Source of the DNA: Mobilicoccus caccae
GTDB lineage: Bacteria; Actinomycetota; Actinomycetes; Actinomycetales; Dermatophilaceae
Assembly: GCF_030161635.1 (NCBI RefSeq)
Contig: NZ_BSUO01000001.1
Coordinates: forward strand, 2,957,199-3,021,198
Direction of reading: 5' to 3'
DNA: 64,000 bases
The stretch's first letter is position 1. Each line of letters begins with the position of its first letter. Positions 1 to 7,647 of the stretch are shown one piece after another. Below the pieces are notes generated by a model, which was not told where the DNA came from, did no database searches, and saw nothing but the letters and a program-made list of their open reading frames with translations. Made by a program: the position numbers and the translations under genes.

Positions 1-517
1 CCTGCGCCAGATCGAGGCGGCCGCCGAGGCGACGACCGTGCAGGACTCCCGAGGACATCTCGGCGACGCCGACGCCACGGCCCGAGAAAGCCTGGGCGAG
101 GCCCGCCGTGCCGTGGCCGCGCTGGCCTCCCCGAGGTTGGACGAGACCGATCTGCCGGGGGCTTTGCGGACCCTCGTGGCCGGGTGGTCCGCCTCCAGCG
201 GTGTGACGGTCGAGTTCGAGGTCGTCGGACGGCCGGTCGACGGCGCTCACGACGCCGACCTGCTGCGGGTGTGCCAGGAGGCGCTGTCGAACGTGGCGCG
301 GCACGCTCGGGCCGCCCGCGTCGACGTGACCCTGGCCTACCTGTCCGGCGACATCCGATTGACGGTCCAGGACGATGGAACCGGGCTGCCTCGACCTCAC
401 CGGGAGGGGTGCGGCCTGCCCGGCATGCGTCACCGGATGTCCGCCGCGGGCGGCTCCCTCACCCTGCAGACTCGTGAAGGAGGCGGCTGCGTCCTGACCG
501 CGGCCATCCCACGATGA
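1..517 (+). CDS. Sensor histidine kinase, NarL/DesK type (3' part only)
   Basis: The reading frame is open at the window's left edge, so the sensor part is missing. What remains is the end of the dimerisation helix (ARESLGEARRAVAAL) followed by a HATPase domain: N-box DLLRVCQEALSNVARHA, G1 box DDGTGLP and G2 box GCGLPGMRHRM. This layout is the HisKA_3 kinase class that pairs with LuxR-type regulators. The stop codon overlaps the start of the next gene (ATGA), so the two are translationally coupled and form one two-component system. The signal sensed cannot be told from this fragment. Confidence 0.9.
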   Translation, partial: LRQIEAAAEATTVQDSRGHLGDADATARESLGEARRAVAALASPRLDETDLPGALRTLVAGWSASSGVTVEFEVVGRPVDGAHDADLLRVCQEALSNVARHARAARVDVTLAYLSGDIRLTVQDDGTGLPRPHREGCGLPGMRHRMSAAGGSLTLQTREGGGCVLTAAIPR

Positions 518-1215
518 GCACCGACGACCCACGCCCACGATCTCGCGCCGAGGACCTCGCCGACGCGACTGATCCGGTCGTCCCGGCGCTCTCCGCCGAG
601 CGCGTGGTCCGGCTCGTCGTCGTGGACGACCATCCGGTGGTCCGCAGCGGGCTGGTCGGCATGTTCGAGGCCGAGGCGGGCATCGAGGTCGTGGGGCAGG
701 CCGCCGACGGACGCGAGGCCTTGGTGGTCATCGACGCGACCCGGCCCGATGTGGTGCTGCTGGATCTGCGGATGGCCGGCGGGGACGGGCTCGACGCGAT
801 CGTCGCTCTGCGCGCCGGAGGTCGCACCACCCCGCGCATCCTCGTGCTCACCACCTACGACACCGAGCGCGACATCCGCACCAGCCTCGAGGCCGGGGCC
901 GACGGCTACCTGCTCAAGGACGCCCGCCGTAGCGAGTTGGTGCACGCCGTCACCGAACTCGCTGCCGGCCGACCGGTGCTCACGGCCGAGGCGCTCGCCG
1001 TGCTGGCCCACCGCCGCACCGAACAACACCTCACCGAGCGCGAACTGGCGGCGCTGCGCCTCGTCGCCGAAGGCCTCACCAACAGCGCCGCCGCGGCCCG
1101 CATGCACGTCGGTGAGGCCACCATCAAGACCCACCTCAATCACGCCTTCGCCAAGCTCGGCGTCAACGACCGCGCCGCCGCCGTCCGCGTCGGCTACCAA
1201 CGCGGGCTCCTCTAG
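514..1215 (+). CDS. Response regulator, NarL/FixJ family
   Basis: 233 residues. Receiver domain at about residues 31-145 with the acidic pair D38/D39, phospho-acceptor D84 (VVLLDLRMAG), T113/T114 and K135; LuxR-type helix-turn-helix at about 172-230 (LTERELAALRLVAEG). It is the partner of the kinase immediately upstream, with which it overlaps by four bases. The 30-residue extension before the receiver is unusual but in frame from the overlapping ATG; an internal start near residue 30 cannot be excluded. Targets are unknown. Confidence 0.92.
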   Translation: MSTDDPRPRSRAEDLADATDPVVPALSAERVVRLVVVDDHPVVRSGLVGMFEAEAGIEVVGQAADGREALVVIDATRPDVVLLDLRMAGGDGLDAIVALRAGGRTTPRILVLTTYDTERDIRTSLEAGADGYLLKDARRSELVHAVTELAAGRPVLTAEALAVLAHRRTEQHLTERELAALRLVAEGLTNSAAAARMHVGEATIKTHLNHAFAKLGVNDRAAAVRVGYQRGLL

Positions 1216-1272
1216 AAGGTGCCGATCCCGCCGTCTTCCGCCGCTGATCGACGGGACCGATCGGCAGCCACC

Positions 1273-1278
1273 TAGTCT
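1273..1278 (+). promoter_or_regulatory. -10 box TAGTCT, leaderless start
   Basis: TAGTCT fits the actinobacterial TANNNT -10 consensus and lies 7 nt before the GTG at 1286, so the transcript would begin on or next to the start codon. No Shine-Dalgarno sequence is visible. This decides 1286 over the GTG at 1280. Confidence 0.55.
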
Positions 1279-1285
1279 CGTGCGG

Positions 1286-2296
1286 GTGATCACTCTCGAC
1301 ATGTACGCGGACGTGCTCTGCCCCTGGGCCTACATCGGGCTTCGGCGGCTGGGCCTGGCTCTGGAGGAGGTCGGGCACGACGTCGAGGTGCGCTGGAAGC
1401 CCTACCTCATCGACCCCTCCGCCCCGCGTCCGTCCGAGTCGTTGGACCAGGTCCTCGGGGATGCACGCGCCTGGGAGGACCTGCAGGACCGGACGCCCGC
1501 CGGCGGTTCCCGCAGCGATCGCACGTTCGAGGTCCGTCGGCTGGCGGCCGACCTCGGCATCGGACCGGGATGGGGTCCACGGTGGCGCGCCAACAGCTGG
1601 GGCGCCCAGCGTCTGATCACCGCGGCCGGGCCGGCGGGGCCGGAACTCCAGTGGACTGTCGCAGAGGAGTTGTTGCACGCCCACTTCGTCGCCGGATGCG
1701 ACGTGGCACGACTCGACGTGCTGGACCCGATCGCCGAGCGCCACGGCCTCCCGCGTCCGCGCCCTTCGGTGGACGGGGTCGACGCCCCGGCCTACCTCGA
1801 GCCGGGCGACGACCTGCGCGACGACCCGCTGGAACGAGCGACCAGGGAGGCGCTCCTGACCGGCCGCGCCCTCGGTGTGCAGAGTTCCCCGACGTTCGTG
1901 CAGGCAGATCGGATCGTCGCGGCCGGCGCGCAGCCGCCCGAGATCCTCGCCGAGGCGATCGCGGCCCTCACACCGGCGCGGGAGGTGCCGGATGAGGTCC
2001 GCCGCCTGCGGTCGGCCAGGGCCCTGCTCGAGATCCCCGACCCGCTGGGATGCCTGTACCTGCTGGAGCCCCTGCGACCCGAGCTCGATGGTGACCGCGG
2101 GCTGGAGTTGCTGACCGCTCGCGCTCTGCTGGCCTCGGCCAGCCTGGGCGCCGCCCGCGACAAGCTCGCGCAGCTCCTGGACGAGACGCCCGACGACGGT
2201 GAGGTCCACCTGCTCATGAGCCAGGCCCTGCGCCGCTCGGGAGACACCGCCGGAGCGGACCGCCACCTGCGCCGCGCGGGAGCGGTGTCCGACTGA
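1286..2296 (+). CDS. FrnE-like DsbA-family thioredoxin-fold protein with helical C-terminal extension
   Basis: 336 residues from the leaderless GTG. The first 210 residues match the FrnE/2-hydroxychromene-2-carboxylate isomerase branch of the DsbA superfamily: an N-terminal strand ending in DVLCPWAYIG, then a helical insert, and the cis-Pro segment GVQSSPTFV. Usual members have CPWC; here the second cysteine is alanine (C12-P-W-A15), so a classical dithiol exchange is not possible and a monothiol or glutathione/mycothiol-type reaction is more likely. Residues about 230-336 are Leu/Ala/Arg-rich paired helices resembling tetratricopeptide repeats, typical of a thioredoxin-TPR fusion. No signal peptide, so cytoplasmic. 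Faces the next operon tail to tail. Confidence 0.75.
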   Translation: MITLDMYADVLCPWAYIGLRRLGLALEEVGHDVEVRWKPYLIDPSAPRPSESLDQVLGDARAWEDLQDRTPAGGSRSDRTFEVRRLAADLGIGPGWGPRWRANSWGAQRLITAAGPAGPELQWTVAEELLHAHFVAGCDVARLDVLDPIAERHGLPRPRPSVDGVDAPAYLEPGDDLRDDPLERATREALLTGRALGVQSSPTFVQADRIVAAGAQPPEILAEAIAALTPAREVPDEVRRLRSARALLEIPDPLGCLYLLEPLRPELDGDRGLELLTARALLASASLGAARDKLAQLLDETPDDGEVHLLMSQALRRSGDTAGADRHLRRAGAVSD

Positions 2297-2316
2297 CCGG
2301 TCCGCTCAGGCCCCGA

Positions 2317-2335
2317 GGGCATCATCGTGATGCTC
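2317..2335. terminator. Weak stem-loop between convergent genes
   Basis: GGGCATCA pairs with TGATGCTC across a three-base loop (one G-U pair). It sits between the convergent FrnE-like gene and the second response regulator and has no T-tract, so a terminator role is only suggested by position. Confidence 0.3.
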
Positions 2336-2357
2336 GCCCAAGCCCTGCGGTAGGGGT

Positions 2358-2963
2358 TCAGATCCAGCCGTGGTCCCGGGCGAGGCGGTAGGCCTCGACG
2401 CGGCCTCGCGCCCCCAGCTTGGCCGCAGCGGTCGTGAGGTGGTTCCGCACCGTGCCGGTCGCGAGATGCAGGGCACGCGCGGCGTCCTTGACCACCCCGT
2501 CGGCGCCGGCCGCCAGCAGTACCTCACTCTCCCGGGCGGTGAGTGGTGAGGGCGGTGCGGTCAACGCGTCCGCGGCCAACAGCGGATCGACGTAGCGGTT
2601 TCCCTCCTGCACCCGCCGCACGACGTCGGCCAGCGCGGTGCCGGGCGCCCCCTTGGCGAGGAACCCCCGCGCGCCCGAACTCAACGCGCGCCGGATCGCG
2701 AGCGGGTTGCCGTATCCGGTGAGGATGACCACCGCACAGTCGGGCAGCACCCGGCTCAGCTCACGCACGACACCGAGACCGTCGAGGCCCGGCATGGTCA
2801 GGTCCGCGACGACCACGTCCGGGCGCTGACCCCGGGCGGCCTCCACCGCCGACCTCCCGTCGGCGGCGCAGGCGACGACCTCGATGTCGGCCTCGCGCTC
2901 CAGGAGCGAGCGAAGGGCTTCGCGGATCAGCTCCTCGTCGTCGACGAGCAGCACCCGGATCAT
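2358..2963 (-). CDS. Response regulator, NarL/FixJ family
   Basis: 201 residues. Receiver domain 1-120 with D8/D9, phospho-acceptor D54 (VVVADLTMPG), T82 and K104; LuxR-type HTH about 139-185 (LTARESEVLLAAGADGVVKD). Its ATG overlaps the stop codon of the histidine kinase (ATGA), so the two are co-translated. The HTH is a little degenerate compared with typical NarL regulators but keeps the expected spacing. A close relative of DesR-type regulators by architecture; the regulated genes are not obvious. Confidence 0.9.
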   Translation of the reverse strand: MIRVLLVDDEELIREALRSLLEREADIEVVACAADGRSAVEAARGQRPDVVVADLTMPGLDGLGVVRELSRVLPDCAVVILTGYGNPLAIRRALSSGARGFLAKGAPGTALADVVRRVQEGNRYVDPLLAADALTAPPSPLTARESEVLLAAGADGVVKDAARALHLATGTVRNHLTTAAAKLGARGRVEAYRLARDHGWI

Positions 2964-4086
2964 GCGGAACCCCTCGGCACGTCGACCTGAAGGACGAAGC
3001 TCTCCCCCACCACCGCCGACGACACGCGGGCCCCCAGCGGGTGACCCCGTTCGGCGAGACCGCGCAGGCCCGTCCCGCTCGGCCCGGTCGGTGGGTGCGG
3101 CCGGTCGTTGGTCATGGCCAGGCGGGCACCCCCGGCCCGGTCGTCACGGTGATCGCGCAGGTCGTGGCCCCGCTGTGGCGCAGCACGTTGGTCGCACCCT
3201 CCCGCACGACCGCTGCCAGGTACCGCGACGCATCGCCCGTCCCGACGGGGGTGGCATCGACCTGGGTGGCGATGCCTGCCGAGGCGAGCACACGGACAGC
3301 GGTGCGCAGTTGTTCGTCCAGGTCGAGCGGATCGTGGCCCCGCAGCGTCGCCCGGGCCCGCTGGAGGCCGGCCTCGGCCAACGTGCGGATCTCCCTGGCC
3401 TGTCCCGAGCTCGCTGCCGGGTCGGCGACCGTGAGGTCGGCGACCAGCTCGGCCTTGAGGGCGATGACCGTGAGGTTCTGGGCGAGGACGTCGTGGAGGT
3501 CGCGGGTCAGCCGCAGCCGCTCCTGGGTGACGGCCAGGGCCGTGCGTGCCTCCCGCCCGGTCTCGCTCGCGATGAGCAGGCGCAGGAGCCATACGGTCAG
3601 GGCACCCATCCCGGCCACGCCGACCGCGGTCACGAGGGTGAGGACGAGCAGATCCCTGAGGCCGCCGCCGAGAAGCACGCTCACGGCGCCGCCACCCAGG
3701 ACGACGGCGGCGACGAGGACTGCGCCCCGACCGCAGGGGTGCAGCACCACCAGGGCACCGACGGCGAATCCGGCCACCCATGACCAGGGAACGGCCGACG
3801 GTTCGGCCAGGAGGGTGAGCGGTCCTGCGAGCGCCACCGTGGAGAGCACCAGGCCGAGGTCGGCGACCTGCGGCCCAGCGCCGTCCACCCAGGGCGTGAC
3901 CGCACCGTGGAGTACCAGCCCCTGCGTCACGGCGTACCCGAGCAGCAACAGGGTGACTCCGAGGGCGGGCGCGCCGGGGACCCAGCGGACCTGGCTCGAG
4001 GCCAGCAGCAGGACGATGGGCAGGTTGAGCAGCAGCAGCGTCAGGACCAGGAGCCGCGCCTGCTGCGCCCGCGGTGAGTCGGTCAC
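2960..4086 (-). CDS. Sensor histidine kinase, DesK type (single-base frame break near C-terminus)
   Basis: About 375 residues after correction. Five to six membrane helices in residues 12-172, then the phosphorylation helix TRDLHDVLAQNL with H198, and a HATPase N-box VVREGATNVLRHSGA. The frame breaks after residue ~316 at a run of five C on the + strand (3130-3134): adding one base joins ITVTTGPG to GARLAMTNDRPH and leads through the G2 box (GTGLRGLAER) to the stop that overlaps the response regulator start. Uncorrected, the protein ends 30 bases into the ATP-lid. The corrected length is exactly 376 codons, so I read this as a sequencing deletion. Start is GTG 4086, with no SD of its own; a short leader frame ends 7 nt upstream. 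Confidence 0.82.
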
Positions 4087-4093
4087 GGTGAGG

Positions 4094-4153
4094 TCATCGC
4101 CCGCGGCCCTCGCCCCGGGAAGACACCGTGGCGCGGTAGCTCAGGATCGGCAT
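4094..4153 (-). CDS. Possible 19-residue leader peptide upstream of the kinase
   Basis: ATG at 4153 is preceded by a strong Shine-Dalgarno GAAGGAG at 7 nt spacing (4161-4167) and encodes MPILSYRATVSSRGEGRGR, then TGA. The stop lies 7 nt before the GTG of the histidine kinase, which lacks a recognisable ribosome site, an arrangement that would allow translational coupling. The peptide is basic and has no membrane segment. There is no attenuator-like codon run. It may be a true leader peptide or an alternative N-terminus in another frame; I cannot decide without expression or conservation data. Confidence 0.45.
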   Translation of the reverse strand: MPILSYRATVSSRGEGRGR

Positions 4154-4520
4154 GTCCGTTCTCCTTCGACGAGCGGTCACGGCGTGGCGTGAACACCGTG
4201 GGGGGTGTGACGCCGTGGCGGCAACGATGCCCGCTGTGCCCGTCGAATCAATCAACCGATCCGCCCTCGTCACCCGTCCGATCGGAGGACGTCACCGTGG
4301 ACGCCGCGCCACACCCCCGTGAGCTCGTCCCCGAGGAGGCGGGCGCTGTCCCCGTCGAGGGGGCGGGTGGGGGCGCGGGAGGCGCCACGTTCGGGCGCTG
4401 CGTCGAGTCGGCGCACCATCGGGGGCGCGGTCGACTCCGCCGACCGCGATGGGCGCGCAGGGCAGGGGTGACCCCATCCGGCAGCGCCGTGAGCGCGGTG
4501 GAAGGGACGACGGGACCTGG
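4154..4520. other. Gene-free stretch between kinase leader and membrane protein
   Basis: Apart from the SD just before 4153 I see no convincing gene here. Short frames on both strands have Arg/Pro/Gly-rich translations typical of antisense or non-coding high-GC sequence. The relatively AT-rich spot near 4228-4250 is the likeliest place for the promoter of the leftward kinase operon. Confidence 0.4.
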
Positions 4521-5129
4521 TCACAGCGGTTGCATCGCCCAGGCCGTCACCAACAGCGCGACGCCCAGACCGAGGTCGAGGACGAAGCAGGCCTCGGTGA
4601 GCGAGCGACTGACGACCTTGTCGCGGACCCGGTGGATCACGTCCCAGACGGTGTGCCCGAGCGCTGCGGCGGCCGCCAGGTACACGGCGAGCGCCGGCCC
4701 GGACAGCATCGCCGTGAGCGCGATGGCGGCGAAGCCGACGAATCCCGCGCTCTGGAGGCCGACCTCGCGTCGGGCCGATCCCGTGTGACGGAGGAGGCCG
4801 TAGACGGCGAATCCCACTCCCATCACCAGAGGCGTGGCGGTCACGTCGAGTCCGGTGAGGCGGGCGAGGACGACGGCGATGCTCACGACGACGACCATCA
4901 CCCAGGAACTCCGTCGCGAGCCGACGGCGGCCGCGCCGAGGTAACACGTCGAGGCCAGGATGATGATCATCGCGGTCAGGTGGGGATCGGGGTCGGAGAT
5001 GTTGCCGGCGAGTGCGAGCAGACCGAGGACCGACGGCCACCGTGCGAGCAGGTGATGTCCGACTGCGGCGGCGCGGCCGGATGGATGCGGTTCGTGCGTG
5101 CGGGTGTCGAGGTTCGTGGTGATCTTCAT
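4521..5129 (-). CDS. Multi-pass membrane protein of unknown function
   Basis: 202 residues from the ATG at 5129 (MKITTNLD); an in-frame upstream start at 5198 would add 23 residues but runs into the selC promoter. About seven hydrophobic helices: LLARWPSVLGLLALAG, LTAMIIILASTCYLGAAAVG, WVMVVVVSIAVVLARLTG, PLVMGVGFAVYGLLR, GFVGFAAIALTAMLSG, ALAVYLAAAAALGHTVWDVI and the C-terminal FVLDLGLGVALLVTAWAM. No catalytic motif or family that I recognise. It stands alone, divergent from selC, and faces the preceding kinase operon's upstream region. Confidence 0.65.
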   Translation of the reverse strand: MKITTNLDTRTHEPHPSGRAAAVGHHLLARWPSVLGLLALAGNISDPDPHLTAMIIILASTCYLGAAAVGSRRSSWVMVVVVSIAVVLARLTGLDVTATPLVMGVGFAVYGLLRHTGSARREVGLQSAGFVGFAAIALTAMLSGPALAVYLAAAAALGHTVWDVIHRVRDKVVSRSLTEACFVLDLGLGVALLVTAWAMQPL

Positions 5130-5202
5130 GTCCGACAGCGTCTGCTCGGCCACCGCCCGGTGGACCCGTGCATCTGTCACGGACGAACCGTGCGCCACGC
5201 CC

Positions 5203-5208
5203 TACAGT
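5203..5208 (+). promoter_or_regulatory. -10 box of selC (TACAGT)
   Basis: TACAGT lies 7 nt before the first base of the mature tRNA, so the tRNA would be made with little or no 5' leader. No convincing -35 box can be seen. Confidence 0.5.
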
Positions 5209-5215
5209 GGTGCGC

Positions 5216-5311
5216 GGAGGCGTCTGGGTTCCTGGTGGGCCCCGCGGTCTTCAACACCGACGAGGTCGAGCATCTCGGCCTGGCGGGTTCGATCCCCGTC
5301 CGCCTCCGCCA
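5216..5311 (+). tRNA. selC: tRNA-Sec (anticodon TCA)
   Basis: 96 nt including encoded CCA. The acceptor strands GGAGGCG and CGCCTCC pair, the T-arm is GCGGG-TTCGATC-CCCGT, the anticodon arm is CGGT-CTTCAAC-ACCG with TCA at 5251-5253, and there is a long variable arm with a CGAG/CTCG stem (5261-5277). The long D-arm, extended acceptor and UCA anticodon together are diagnostic of selenocysteine tRNA. It decodes UGA with SelA and SelB, whose genes lie 7 kb downstream on the same strand, separated from it by the galactose cluster. The eighth acceptor pair looks mismatched (T-C), worth checking against a covariance model. Confidence 0.95.
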
Positions 5312-5314
5312 CGT

Positions 5315-5357
5315 CGCAGCAGGGGTCGCCGACACGTTGTCGACGACCCCTGCTGCG
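5315..5357. terminator. Strong bidirectional stem-loop after selC
   Basis: A perfect 14-bp inverted repeat (CGCAGCAGGGGTCG and its complement at 5344-5357) with a 15-nt loop that itself can pair (GAC/GTC). It begins 3 nt after the tRNA CCA and ends 11 nt before the stop codon of the converging small gene, so it can terminate both. No T-tract, as is usual in actinobacteria. Confidence 0.8.
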
Positions 5358-5368
5358 TGTGCGGATCC

Positions 5369-5641
5369 TCAGTGTCCGGAACGCCTTTCGCCCTCGGACG
5401 TGGCGGTCTCGTCGACGACGATGGGCCGGACCTTGACCCAGACCAGGAAGATCCCGCCGGTGACGAGCAGCGCGATCCCGGCGATGAGGTTGGCGTTCAC
5501 GCCGCCGGTCTTCTCCAGCGCGGGATCGGCGAACATTCCCATCGCGACGAGGATCACGCCGTAGATCGCCAGGAGCAACCCGATGATCGAGCGGATGTCG
5601 AAGATGCCGGCGGTGTGCGCCGTGGGTGCGGAAGTCGACAT
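5369..5641 (-). CDS. Small two-helix membrane protein paired with the symporter
   Basis: 90 residues with two hydrophobic helices (SIIGLLLAIYGVILVAMGMF and LIAGIALLVTGGIFLVWV) separated by a short polar loop, and a charged C-terminus. It starts 12 nt after the symporter stop in the same direction, so it belongs to that operon. Small membrane partners of this kind commonly follow SSS-family symporter genes in actinobacteria and may stabilise or regulate the transporter; the function is not known. No enzymatic motif. Confidence 0.75.
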   Translation of the reverse strand: MSTSAPTAHTAGIFDIRSIIGLLLAIYGVILVAMGMFADPALEKTGGVNANLIAGIALLVTGGIFLVWVKVRPIVVDETATSEGERRSGH

Positions 5642-5653
5642 GGGTCTCTCCTC

Positions 5654-7357
5654 TTAGAACATCAGGTTGAGCGCGGTCACGAGCACGAGGGCGATACCGG
5701 CCAACGGCAGCGTGCGCCGGTACCAGGGCATCCCGGCCTCGTGGGGATCGACGAGGTCCTCCTTGGGCGTGGCCGAGTAGACCAGTCCGCGGAGTTGTTC
5801 GACGGGCTTCGGCTTGGTCATCAGCGAGACGACGATGCTGACGAGGATGTCCATGACGAAACCGACCGAGGCCGCGACGAACGCCATGCCCTGGCCGGGC
5901 AGGTCGATGACGCCCCACTGGCCGAGCAGCCAGATGAAGACGGCGCTGCCGGTACCGGTGACGAGCCCGACCCAGCCCGCGGTGGGGGTCATCCGCTTCC
6001 AGAACATACCGAGGATGAACGTGGCGAACAGCGGGGCGTTGAAGAAGCCGAACAGCGTCTGCAGGTAATCCATGATGTTGCTGAAACTCGCCGCGATCAA
6101 CGCCGTGAAGATGGCCGCGACGGTGGCGAGCACCGTGGCCACGCGACCGATCTTGACGTAGTAGTCGTCGGGACGACCCTTGACGACGTAGTACTCCCAG
6201 ATGTCCACGCTGAACACCGTGTTGAAGGCCGAGACGTTGGCCGCCATGCCGGCCATGAACGCCGCGAGCAGACCGGTGATCGCGAGCCCGAGCAGACCGT
6301 TGGGCAGCAGGTCACGCATCATCAGCAGGAGCGCGTCGTTGTAGGTGACTCCGAGCCCGGAGGCGCCGCCGGGCGGGCTTCCGCCGGCCTTGAGCTGGGC
6401 GATCTCGACGACGAGGACGCCCGCGATCATGCCCGGGACGATGGTGATGAACGGGACGAACATCTTGGGGAAGGCGCCGATGATCGGCGTCTTGCGGGCC
6501 GCGGACAGCGACTCCGAGGCCATGGCGCGCTGGACCTCGACGAAGTTGGTGGTCCAGTAGCCGAAGGACAGCACGAAACCGAGGCCGAACACGATGCCGA
6601 CGACCGACAGGATCGGGCTGTCGAAGCCCGAGAGCGCCTGTCCCGGCCACGAGTTGAGCTGCTGGGCGGCGGGCGCACCGGCACCGGCGGCGGATGCCTC
6701 GGTGATGCGGTCGACCATGCCCTGCCAGCCACCGATCCGGTGCAGACCGAGCAACACCAGCGGGAGCAGCGAGGCGACGATGACGAAGAACTGCAGGACC
6801 TCGTTGTAGATCGCCGCCGACAGTCCACCGAAGGTGATGTAGGACAGCACGATCGCCGCCGCGACGATGAGCGCCACCCACAGCGGCCAGCCGAGCAGCG
6901 CGTGCACGATGCTGCCGAGCAGGTACAGGTTGATGCCGGCGATGAGCAGCTGGGCCAGCGCGAACGAGATGGCGTTGACCAGGTGAGCGCCGGGGCCGAA
7001 ACGCCGGAGCATGAACTCCGGCACCGACCGCACCTTGGAGCCGTAGTAGAAGGGCATCATCACGACGCCGAGGAAGATCATGGCCGGGATGGCCCCGATC
7101 CAGAAGTAGTGGACGGTCGGGAGTCCGATCTCGGCGCCGGTGGCCGACATCCCCATGATCTCGACCGCGCCGAGGTTGGCCGACACGAAGGCCAGACCGG
7201 TCACCCAGGCCGGTAGCGACCGGCCCGAGAGGAAGAAGTCCAAGGAGTCGGAGACCTGACGTCTGGCCAGGACCCCGATCCCGAGGACGAAGGCGAAGTA
7301 GATCGCCAGGATGAGGTAGTCGACGACGCCCGCATCGATGAGCGTTTCGGTGGCCAT
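5654..7357 (-). CDS. Sodium:solute symporter, SGLT type, probably for galactose
   Basis: 567 residues with about 14 membrane helices, the normal SSS-family topology. Family features include the N-terminal FVLGIGVLARRQVSDSLDFF, the unwound-helix region LPAWVTGLAFVSANLGAVEIMG (longer stretch, residues ~50-70), and YITFGGLSAAIYNEVLQFF. The SGLT subgroup includes the Vibrio galactose symporter, and the gene is divergent from galK with LacI-type operators in between, so galactose (or a galactoside) with Na+ is the most likely substrate. Start ATG 7357 is preceded by AGAGAGGGG. Forms an operon with the 90-residue membrane protein. Confidence 0.85.
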   Translation of the reverse strand: MATETLIDAGVVDYLILAIYFAFVLGIGVLARRQVSDSLDFFLSGRSLPAWVTGLAFVSANLGAVEIMGMSATGAEIGLPTVHYFWIGAIPAMIFLGVVMMPFYYGSKVRSVPEFMLRRFGPGAHLVNAISFALAQLLIAGINLYLLGSIVHALLGWPLWVALIVAAAIVLSYITFGGLSAAIYNEVLQFFVIVASLLPLVLLGLHRIGGWQGMVDRITEASAAGAGAPAAQQLNSWPGQALSGFDSPILSVVGIVFGLGFVLSFGYWTTNFVEVQRAMASESLSAARKTPIIGAFPKMFVPFITIVPGMIAGVLVVEIAQLKAGGSPPGGASGLGVTYNDALLLMMRDLLPNGLLGLAITGLLAAFMAGMAANVSAFNTVFSVDIWEYYVVKGRPDDYYVKIGRVATVLATVAAIFTALIAASFSNIMDYLQTLFGFFNAPLFATFILGMFWKRMTPTAGWVGLVTGTGSAVFIWLLGQWGVIDLPGQGMAFVAASVGFVMDILVSIVVSLMTKPKPVEQLRGLVYSATPKEDLVDPHEAGMPWYRRTLPLAGIALVLVTALNLMF

Positions 7358-7426
7358 GAGGTCCCCTCTCTGATCGGCCGGTGGGTCGCCTCGACGTGGC
7401 GCTCGGGCCGGGCTCCGGGGAGCTCA

Positions 7427-7440
7427 TGTTTGCGTCACCA
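7427..7440. promoter_or_regulatory. Second, weaker LacI-type operator
   Basis: TGTTTGCGTCACCA matches the complement of the site at 7539 in its first eight bases and 10 of 14 overall. It lies 70 bp upstream of the symporter start, where it could control the leftward promoter. Confidence 0.45.
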
Positions 7441-7538
7441 TCGTCGCGATGGGAGCGATCCTCTGCCCCTATTCCCGTTCTGTCAAGAGGAGATCGGGTA
7501 TTGCCCACGAGCGGCCGTCGTGCCATGATCCTGGCAAC

Positions 7539-7552
7539 TGTTAGCGCAAACA
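7539..7552. promoter_or_regulatory. LacI-type operator in the galactose divergent promoter
   Basis: TGTTAGCGCAAACA is a near-palindrome centred on CG, the classic form recognised by LacI/GalR regulators (consensus like TGTTAGCGCTAACA). It lies about 100 bp before galK. The probable ligand is the LacI-family protein encoded as third gene of the same operon. Confidence 0.7.
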
Positions 7553-7647
7553 TGGGCGGGCGAGGTTCCGGCATCAGGTGGTCGGTCTCCGGTGGTGATC
7601 CCCGGTCTCGTCGAGGCCCGTCAGGGCGTGTGGACGAGGGAGTCGAC

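Noticed and set aside
3100..3112. Selenocysteine read-through at the TGA ending the short kinase frame
   Set aside because: tRNA-Sec is nearby, but the sequence after this TGA does not continue the kinase, whereas a one-base insertion does so exactly.
4094..4153. 2A-like peptide (GEGRG) in the leader frame
   Set aside because: Only five residues are shared; the essential DxExNPGP end is absent and 2A peptides act in eukaryotic ribosomes.
5168..7216. 682-codon plus-strand frame opposite the symporter
   Set aside because: It runs antisense through the symporter and across tRNA-Sec; composition is typical of a high-GC shadow.
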